From: UBA5972 sp964588725
Lineage (GTDB): Bacteria > Pseudomonadota > Alphaproteobacteria > Rhodobacterales > Rhodobacteraceae
Direction: 5' to 3'
Length of the DNA stretch: 20,473 nucleotides
NCBI GenBank assembly: GCA_964588725.1
Contig: CAZPQL010000055.1
Span: 1 to 20,473, forward strand
Shown here: piece by piece, positions 16,053-20,473 of the stretch
Layout of the letters: each line of letters opens with the position of its first letter
Position numbering within the stretch: the first letter of the stretch is position 1
Program-made: the position numbers and the translations under genes
The notes under the pieces: model-generated
The model's input: the letters and a program-made list of their open reading frames with translations, nothing else
The model's database searches: none
What the model was told of the DNA's origin: nothing

Positions 16053-17309
16053 ATGACCAGGAATGCATTTTATGCGCAATCAGGTGGTGTTACCGCCGTC
16101 ATCAATGCCTCGGCTGCCGGTGTGATCGAAACCGCGCGTCAGCATCCGGACCGGATCGGCAATGTTTACGCGGGGCGCAATGGCATCATCGGGGCACTGA
16201 CCGAAGACCTGATCGACACCTCCATGGAAAGCGACGCTGCGATCGCCGCGCTGCGCTATACACCGTCGGGCGCCTTTGGATCGTGCCGCTACAAGCTCAA
16301 GAGTCTGGAAGAAAACCGGCGCGAATACGAACGCCTGATCGAGGTCTTCAAGGCCCACGACATTGGCTATTTTTTCTATAACGGCGGCGGCGATTCCGCG
16401 GACACCTGTTACAAGGTTTCGCAATTGTCCGAAACGCTGGGCTATCCGGTGCAGGCAATTCATGTGCCAAAAACCGTCGACAATGATTTGCCGATCACTG
16501 ACAACTGCCCGGGATTCGGGTCGGTCGCAAAATACATCGCCGTATCGACACGCGAGGCATCTTACGACGTGCGCTCGATGTCAAAAACATCGACCAAGAT
16601 CTTTGTGATCGAGGTGATGGGACGACACGCCGGTTGGATCGCCGCAGCGGGTGGACTGGTGGCGGACGCGCAAAACGATATTCCCTTGGTCATTCTGTTT
16701 CCCGAAATCGAGTTCGACCAAGACAAATTCATGGCGCGGGTGCGCGAAAAGGTCGAGAAATACGACTATTGCACCATTGTTGTATCCGAAGGTGCCCATT
16801 GGCCCGACGGCCGCTTTCTTGCGGAACAGGGCACCCGCGACGCATTTGGCCACGCGCAGCTGGGCGGTGCCGCGCCGGTGGTTGCCAATATGATCAAAGA
16901 CGCACTCGGTTACAAATTCCATTGGGCTGTGGCGGACTATATGCAACGCGCGGCCCGGCACATTGCGTCAAAAACCGACGTCGATCAGGCCTACGCGCTG
17001 GGCAAGGCCGGGGTCGAGTTCGCGCTGGCGGGCGACAATTCGATCATGCCAACCGTGGTGCGCACGTCGAACGCGCCCTACGCGTGGGAAATCGGCAAGG
17101 CCCCCCTGTCAAAGGTCGCCAATGTCGAAAAAATGATGCCGTCCGAATATATCTCAAACGACGGCTACGGTATTTCCGATGCCTGCCGCGAATACCTTGT
17201 GCCGCTTATTCAGGGCGAAGATTATCCCCCCTACAGCAACGGCATGCCGGACTATGTAACCCTGAAGAACATGGGCGTTGCGCGAAAACTGGCCGGGTTT
17301 GAGGTGTAG
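16053..17309 (+). CDS. pfp: Pyrophosphate-type 6-phosphofructokinase
   Basis: This 418-residue phosphofructokinase phosphorylates fructose 6-phosphate to the 1,6-bisphosphate in the cytoplasm. The N-terminal AQSGGVTAVINASAAG is the nucleotide/PPi-binding loop. YNGGGDSADTC and HVPKTVDNDLP are the substrate motifs; a Lys in PKT(V/I)DND, instead of Gly in PGTIDND, marks the PPi-dependent type. VIEVMGRHAGWIAA is the fructose-6-phosphate region. The length is normal for this clade (about 400-420). ATG 16053 has GAGGGA about six bases upstream. It stands alone, with an IS remnant before it and an rRNA fragment after it. With PPi the reaction is reversible, so it may serve glycolysis or gluconeogenesis. 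Phosphoryl donor is inferred from motif only. Confidence 0.88.
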   Translation: MTRNAFYAQSGGVTAVINASAAGVIETARQHPDRIGNVYAGRNGIIGALTEDLIDTSMESDAAIAALRYTPSGAFGSCRYKLKSLEENRREYERLIEVFKAHDIGYFFYNGGGDSADTCYKVSQLSETLGYPVQAIHVPKTVDNDLPITDNCPGFGSVAKYIAVSTREASYDVRSMSKTSTKIFVIEVMGRHAGWIAAAGGLVADAQNDIPLVILFPEIEFDQDKFMARVREKVEKYDYCTIVVSEGAHWPDGRFLAEQGTRDAFGHAQLGGAAPVVANMIKDALGYKFHWAVADYMQRAARHIASKTDVDQAYALGKAGVEFALAGDNSIMPTVVRTSNAPYAWEIGKAPLSKVANVEKMMPSEYISNDGYGISDACREYLVPLIQGEDYPPYSNGMPDYVTLKNMGVARKLAGFEV

Positions 17310-17397
17310 ACAAACAGCCCTGTAGTAGCCCCCGATGCCTAAGGCCGCACCGGCGCGTGACGCACTGGTGTGCGACGCGGGACCGTCTCAAACATGG

Positions 17398-17535
17398 GCT
17401 CACGACCCTCAAGGGAGACCTTGTTTTGGGGGGGCTTCGCGCTTGAGAGGCTTGTCACACGGTATCCTGTCCGAACGTAGCTACCCAACGTGGCCGCCCG
17501 CACGACAATTGGTCCACCAGTGGTTCGTTCAACCT
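17398..17535 (-). pseudogene. 23S rRNA 3'-end fragment (domain VI)
   Basis: The reverse strand matches the end of 23S rRNA in order: GAACGAACCACTGGTGGACC, then GGGTAGCTACGTTCGGA, then AGCGCGAAGCC, then AAAACAAGGTCTCCCTTGAG and GGTCGTG. These correspond to the segment that follows the sarcin-ricin loop. The match begins abruptly near 17535 and fades below 17400. The remainder down to 17310 is only vaguely similar. The expected AAAGCATCTAAGCGG block is altered. It is a truncated, diverged copy, not a working gene. It fills most of the 300-bp gap after the phosphofructokinase. Confidence 0.72.
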
Positions 17536-17562
17536 GACATTTTCAAATGAAAGCTCCAATGC

Positions 17563-17604
17563 TTGACAATTGCATTTGTGTTTCATAAATTTATTTCGTG
17601 AAAC
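17563..17604 (+). promoter_or_regulatory. Promoter and inverted repeat of the toxin-antitoxin operon
   Basis: TTGACA (17563-17568) is a perfect -35. With a 17-bp gap, TAAATT (17586-17591) can be the -10; CATAAA two bases earlier is an alternative. An inverted repeat GTTTCA (17580-17585) / TGAAAC (17599-17604) brackets the -10, and TTTCG/CGAAA repeats lie inside and after it. This is a plausible autoregulatory operator for the Xre-type antitoxin. The junction with the 23S fragment is only about 30 bp upstream. Confidence 0.55.
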
Positions 17605-17625
17605 GAAAATGTGAAATTAGTCAAA

Positions 17626-18060
17626 ATGCGCTCCAATGTCGTTAAATTTAGGACCACAGCGAGCCAAATAGCCCACTTTATTCGCGTCGATAGCGCGTAC
17701 CGCCGTCTGGGCGATCTTCTACAGCATGCGGCGCATCAGGCACTCTCACCCATGAAAGCATTGTCGCAAGTTCCCGACTTGAACCGAGAAGATTTCTTTT
17801 TGGAAAAACCGCTGCAAAATGCGGAACGCATTGCTCGCAATATTAAGGATTTGAACCCTTCTTTGAAAGAAGCTGTAAAGTTGAAGGTTAATTTGGCTAG
17901 TCTTAAGGATAGAATGACAAAACATCACCGAAATCTTGGAAAGTTTAGCGACGCTCTGAGCCTATTGCACGATGAGCGAGGCGAATCTGGTCCTCGGGCG
18001 CGAGCCTGCGATCTACGTGGAGACCGGTATCGTTATTCGTCAAAAGGGAGGCCATCATGA
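17626..18060 (+). CDS. Small helical protein of unknown function, first gene of the Xre-RES operon
   Basis: It has about 144 residues from ATG 17626; a GTG at 17611 would add five. Neither has a clear ribosome site, and the predicted transcript starts only about 15-30 bases upstream. The first 115 residues are basic and helical (RTTASQIAHFIRVDSAYRRL, later LKVNLASLKDRMTKHHRNLG) and look coding. The last 25 (GESGPRARACDLRGDRYRYS) look less natural, so a frameshift or decayed end is possible. The stop overlaps the ATG of the antitoxin gene (ATGA), which suggests translational coupling. I do not recognise a family. Confidence 0.5.
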   Translation: MRSNVVKFRTTASQIAHFIRVDSAYRRLGDLLQHAAHQALSPMKALSQVPDLNREDFFLEKPLQNAERIARNIKDLNPSLKEAVKLKVNLASLKDRMTKHHRNLGKFSDALSLLHDERGESGPRARACDLRGDRYRYSSKGRPS

Positions 18061-18404
18061 ACATGATATTGAGCGCAGTCCCCCGATTTTTAAGTGAATT
18101 GAACCTGGACGGCGGACTAAAAGGCACTGACATTGCCAATATCACCGAAGTGTCAAAAGCTACTGTCTCTCGCTGGAAATCAGGCGATATAAAGCCACAA
18201 CCACGAAATGAGCTTATTCTTTCTGATCTATACTATGTTGTAAGTCGGCTGCGCGAGTATTACAGCGCAGATGAAATTCGCACCTGGCTCTATGCGCGGC
18301 ATCCTCAACTTGCTGGTGACCGCGCAATTGATTTTATCCACGATGATCGTACAGTTGAGGTGCTGCATGTGATCGACCGCCTCGAAAATGAGGTTTACCT
18401 GTAA
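18057..18404 (+). CDS. Xre/MbcA/ParS-type antitoxin of a RES toxin system
   Basis: This 115-residue protein has an N-terminal helix-turn-helix at about 23-45 (GTDIANITEVSKATVSRWKS). A C-terminal toxin-binding DUF2384-like domain follows (YYSADEIRTWLYARHPQLAG, then AIDFIHDDRTVEVLHVIDRL). This is the standard layout of Xre antitoxins paired with RES toxins. It neutralises the toxin by covering its active site and represses its own promoter. GGGAGG five bases before ATG 18057 sets the start; ATG 18063 is possible. The toxin gene follows by 2 bp. Confidence 0.9.
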   Translation: MNMILSAVPRFLSELNLDGGLKGTDIANITEVSKATVSRWKSGDIKPQPRNELILSDLYYVVSRLREYYSADEIRTWLYARHPQLAGDRAIDFIHDDRTVEVLHVIDRLENEVYL

Positions 18405-18406
18405 GT

Positions 18407-18964
18407 ATGGTCGGAAGTCGAAAGCGTCGCGACAATAATTTAATTGATGCAATTGAAGCGATTGAACCTGTCGAGTTCTCAGGATCGGTCTGGAGAGTCG
18501 TAGGATCGGGGAAAAACCCGGTTCAATGTTCGCGCTCTGGCGGCAGGTGGGACGACGGTACTTTTGATGTTCTTTATACTTCGGAAAAGCGAAAAGGCGC
18601 TATCGAGGAAATGCGCTTTCACCTGTTACGTGGGCAACCAGTAATTCCCTCTCAGGTCAGATATCGATTGTTTGAGATCGAATTGGCACTCGATCGCTCA
18701 CTCAATTTATTGGACATCAAAGCTCTTGCAGCGATCGGTCTGGATACATCTCGCTTTGGCCAATTATCATACCAAGAGCGCAAAGCCGAATACCCCCGGT
18801 CCCAAGACATTGGGGAAGTCGCCCAATTTTTGGACTTTGACGGACTTGTCGTTCCAAACGCACGTTACAAATGCTGCAACGTTGTGGCTTTTTGCGAATT
18901 AGTTAAACCATCCTCACTGGCAGTAGCTAGCGATCACGGCGAGATAGATTGGGCACAAAGCTAA
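18407..18964 (+). CDS. RES-domain toxin (NAD+-degrading family)
   Basis: This 185-residue RES protein shows VWRVVGSGKNP near the start (R30), GGRWDDGTFDVLYTSEKRK (R47, Y57) and AIEEMRFHL (E67/E68). Near the C-terminus is GLVVPNARYKCCNVVAF. Known RES toxins break down NAD+, by hydrolysis or phosphorolysis, and stop growth until the antitoxin is restored. The conserved Ser that gives the family its S appears as Asn here (N151 in VPNAR), which could reduce activity or be a subgroup trait. Only a weak GAGG precedes the start, so translation probably depends on coupling to the antitoxin gene. A hairpin follows the stop by 26 bp. Confidence 0.9.
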   Translation: MVGSRKRRDNNLIDAIEAIEPVEFSGSVWRVVGSGKNPVQCSRSGGRWDDGTFDVLYTSEKRKGAIEEMRFHLLRGQPVIPSQVRYRLFEIELALDRSLNLLDIKALAAIGLDTSRFGQLSYQERKAEYPRSQDIGEVAQFLDFDGLVVPNARYKCCNVVAFCELVKPSSLAVASDHGEIDWAQS

Positions 18965-18990
18965 CAAAAATTCATCGTTTCAAAGAGCGT

Positions 18991-19017
18991 CAGTGAATTT
19001 CTTTCAGAAAATCACTG
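18991..19017. terminator. Hairpin between the RES toxin and the 5S-like RNA, possible bidirectional terminator
   Basis: CAGTGA...TCACTG arms continue inwards with TTTC/GAAA after one mismatch, giving about 10 paired positions and a 5-nt loop. It lies after the rightward toxin gene and after the leftward 5S-like RNA, where both units would end. There is no strong T-tract on either strand, so efficiency is uncertain. Confidence 0.45.
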
Positions 19018-19019
19018 TT

Positions 19020-19253
19020 ATTGTCCCTTACTAGGTTTGGCGATGACTTACTCTCCCACGTCTTAAGACGCAGTACCATTCGTTGTCCGGCAGACTATTT
19101 GCCAACGGCAAATGGTCGAGAGGGGGCGCTACGGTGCTTAACGGCCGAGTGAGTGGGGTAAGGCCGTCAAGCAATCGATCCGGGGGATCGATTTCAGGCC
19201 GAACATCGGGTGTTTCACTCGTGCTGTGACCACCAAACCAAGAAAGGGACAAT
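19020..19253 (-). ncRNA. 5S rRNA-like RNA with two hairpin insertions and an extended terminal stem
   Basis: The reverse strand keeps the 5S rRNA blocks in order: GGTTTGGTGGTCACAGC, then AAACACCCGAT, CTCGGCCGTTAAG, CCGTAGCGCC, AATGGTACTGCG, TCTTAAGACGTGGGAGAGTA and CGCCAAACC. Loop C is replaced by 55 nt (19150-19204) that contain a perfect hairpin with 9-bp arms (AATCGATCC, loop CCC, at 19173-19193). A second insertion of 44 nt (19081-19124) lies between CGCC and AATGG and holds a 7-bp hairpin ATTTGCC-GTT-GGCAAAT (19097-19113), extended by GAC/GTC. Flanks ATTGTCCCTT and AAGGGACAAT pair and lengthen helix I, giving two 21-nt arms with 19 matches (19020-19040, 19233-19253). No rRNA operon surrounds it. 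It is either a pseudogene, an expanded 5S rRNA, or a 5S-derived regulatory RNA. I saw no clear promoter. Confidence 0.72.
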
Positions 19254-19291
19254 TGCCTGCTGGCCACAAGGGTCAGAGGCTTAGGGGCTGA

Positions 19292-19307
19292 CAAACCTTT
19301 CGGTTTG
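19292..19307 (-). repeat. GAAA-tetraloop hairpin upstream of the 5S-like RNA
   Basis: On the reverse strand CAAACC-GAAA-GGTTTG is a perfect 6-bp stem closed by a stable GNRA loop. It lies 39 bp upstream of the 5S-like transcript end and in the same direction, so it could belong to a longer precursor. CAAACC/GGTTTG is also the sequence of the 5S helix I. Confidence 0.4.
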
Positions 19308-19347
19308 CAGCGACACACGAGACTGTCTTTTCAATTCTTGCTTGACG

Positions 19348-19388
19348 CTCATTTTATCCAAAAACCGCTTCGCACTTTTTGGAATGAG
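19348..19388. repeat. Long imperfect hairpin in the gene-free stretch before the GlxA-like gene
   Basis: CTCATT (19348-19353) pairs with AATGAG (19383-19388), and CCAAAAA (19358-19364) pairs with TTTTTGG (19376-19382). A TTAT bulge separates the two stems, with an 11-nt loop. It gives 13 base pairs. On either strand it may be a terminator or a structured leader. Together with the 5S-like RNA and neighbouring palindromes it fills the 536 bp between the RES gene and the next gene, in which I see no protein-coding frame. Confidence 0.45.
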
Positions 19389-19425
19389 CTTCGTATAAAC
19401 ACTTATGTGTTTGGTGTATTTCAAA

Positions 19426-19450
19426 TGACTATGGTCAGTGACGTTAGTCA
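19426..19450. promoter_or_regulatory. Inverted repeat upstream of the GlxA-like regulator
   Basis: TGACTA (19426-19431) and TAGTCA (19445-19450) form an inverted repeat with 13-bp spacing, 50 bp before the regulator start at 19501. AraC-type regulators often bind sites near their own genes. No good -35/-10 pair is obvious here, so this is only a candidate operator. Confidence 0.3.
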
Positions 19451-19500
19451 AATTTGAGGCTACCTTGGGCCGAAATAAGTTTGATTTGGACATCGCCGAT

Positions 19501-20473
19501 ATGAAGAAGGTTACGATCCTTGCGTCTGAAAAATGCTTACTGTCATCTGTGGCCTCGCCGATGGACATGTTTCTGCAGGCCGGTGTGCTATGGAACGCAA
19601 CCGTAGGCGAACCGATTTCGCCGATGTTCCAAGTCAATATAGTCACAGCCGACGGAAAGCCCGTCACCGCTTTGAGTGGCGTACCGATCGCGCCTAATTT
19701 CGCCATGCATGACATCGAATATCCGGACCTTGTGATTGTTCCATCTCAGGCATTCTTCATCGACCCGCAGTCAGAAAAGCACGAGGACCGGATCGCTTGG
19801 CTTAAGGCTGCTTTTGAGAATGGGTCAGATCTAGCAAGTATTTGTACTGGTGCGTTCACGCTTGCGGCCACTGGATTGTTGGACGGCAAAACGGCAACGA
19901 CCCATTGGGGAATGACAAAGGAGTTCCAGCGAAGGTTTCCAAGGGTTGATTTGCGAACAGACCTGTTGGTCACTGACGAGGGGCGTCTGTTTTGTGGCGG
20001 CGGCATATCCGCCGATCTGAATTTGTCGTTGTATCTAATCGAAAAATACTGCGGACGGGAAATCGCACTGCAAAGCTCCCGGTGCACCCTAGTCGACCTG
20101 GATTGCGTTTCTCAGGCACCTTTCGCGGTGTTTAACCCTGAAAAAAATCACAGCGACAAAATTGTCCTGGACGCGCAGACCGAGATCGAACGTTCCTTTA
20201 GGAAAAGCGTGGATGTGGGTGTTTTCGCGGCAACAGCAGGCATAAGCGTTCGCCAGTTCAACAGAAGGTTTAGGTTTGCCACCGGTGCGACAGTCACGGG
20301 CTATTTGCAACTGGTCCGAATCGAGGCCGCAAAATCAGAGCTGGTCACCACACGGCTGCCATTCGATGAGATAGCTGCAAATGTTGGATATGAAAACGCG
20401 AGCTTTTTTCGACGGATTGTCAAGAAGTGCACGAGTATCTCTCCAGCGGAGTATCGGCGACGATTTGGCAACC
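19501..20473 (+). CDS. GlxA-family (GATase1-like + AraC HTH) transcriptional regulator, cut by window end
   Basis: The + frame from ATG 19501 stays open to the window end (324 codons) and encodes MKKVTILASEKCLLSSVASP. Residues 1-190 are a DJ-1/PfpI-like amidotransferase fold with the nucleophile-elbow Cys115 in SICTGAFTLAATG and the following KTATTHWG. Residues about 225-324 are two AraC helix-turn-helix units: VGVFAATAGISVRQFNRRF, and LPFDEIAANVGYENASFFRR followed by SPAEYRRRF. This layout is the GlxA/ArgR/CdhR-type activator class, often controlling amino acid, betaine or carnitine use. Only a few C-terminal residues can be missing. The target and ligand are unknown. The start is chosen by family N-terminus; only a weak GGA precedes it. 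Confidence 0.88.
   Translation, partial: MKKVTILASEKCLLSSVASPMDMFLQAGVLWNATVGEPISPMFQVNIVTADGKPVTALSGVPIAPNFAMHDIEYPDLVIVPSQAFFIDPQSEKHEDRIAWLKAAFENGSDLASICTGAFTLAATGLLDGKTATTHWGMTKEFQRRFPRVDLRTDLLVTDEGRLFCGGGISADLNLSLYLIEKYCGREIALQSSRCTLVDLDCVSQAPFAVFNPEKNHSDKIVLDAQTEIERSFRKSVDVGVFAATAGISVRQFNRRFRFATGATVTGYLQLVRIEAAKSELVTTRLPFDEIAANVGYENASFFRRIVKKCTSISPAEYRRRFGN

Noticed and set aside
17410..17427. CAAGG-GAGA-CCTTG hairpin followed by TTTT, looking like a terminator of the phosphofructokinase gene
   Set aside because: It lies within the block that matches 23S rRNA on the other strand, so the hairpin is explained by rRNA structure, and the stem is only 5 bp.
19020..19253. Interpretation of the 5S-like block as a MITE because of its terminal inverted repeats
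   Set aside because: The inner part of the repeats is 5S helix I itself, no target-site duplication is visible at the ends, and the core is rRNA sequence. It remains only a secondary possibility.
19281..19715. Open frame of 144 codons on the minus strand
   Set aside because: It is antisense to the GlxA-like gene start and the hairpin-rich region; composition is unlike a protein and the opposite frame has clear domains.
1..20473. CRISPR array or retron-like structure
   Set aside because: No regularly spaced repeats with unique spacers and no reverse transcriptase motif were seen; the only tandem repeats are the 9-bp units near 7610 and 7760.

Overview
The window looks like a piece of an alphaproteobacterial chromosome, most likely Rhodobacteraceae. 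The evidence is high GC, an initiator-tRNA 3' end and rRNA pieces of the alphaproteobacterial type, and the style of the phage proteins. The species was not determined.

Positions 1 to about 13,293 form one end of an integrated phage or phage satellite. The element ends at a 45-nt copy of the 3' part of tRNA-fMet (13,249-13,293, attR-like). The intact tRNA and the other end should lie left of the window. Next to the att site are a tyrosine integrase (+) and a small nucleotidyltransferase-like cargo gene (+). Facing away from the integrase is a long leftward unit: regulator, AlpA/Xis-like protein, primase-helicase (a chain of overlapping genes), an iteron-like inverted repeat (candidate origin), small and large terminase, and then the portal gene, cut by the window edge. 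A complete type III restriction-modification cassette sits between large terminase and portal. It consists of a Phd/YefM-like protein without a toxin, then mod and res, and it has its own promoter with a palindrome between -35 and -10. The divergent intergenic region by the integrase carries two copies of the operator-like palindrome CATTTG-N9-CAAATG.

From about 13,294 rightward is host chromosome or an older island. It holds an exported protein of unknown function (-), a divergent winged-helix/TPR-like regulator (+), an IS3-family transposase remnant (-) and a PPi-type phosphofructokinase (+). After these comes a patch with rRNA-derived sequence: a 23S rRNA 3'-end fragment (-), a three-gene operon ending in an Xre-RES toxin-antitoxin pair (+), and a 5S rRNA-like RNA (-). 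The last gene, cut by the window end, is a GlxA/AraC-type regulator (+).

The two most unusual items are these. First, the 5S-like RNA at 19,020-19,253 keeps the conserved 5S segments. It also has two extra hairpin-forming insertions (55 and 44 nt), and its flanks extend helix I to about 21 paired positions. Second, the type III R-M cassette occupies the slot between terminase and portal and appears to be controlled by a Phd-like protein.
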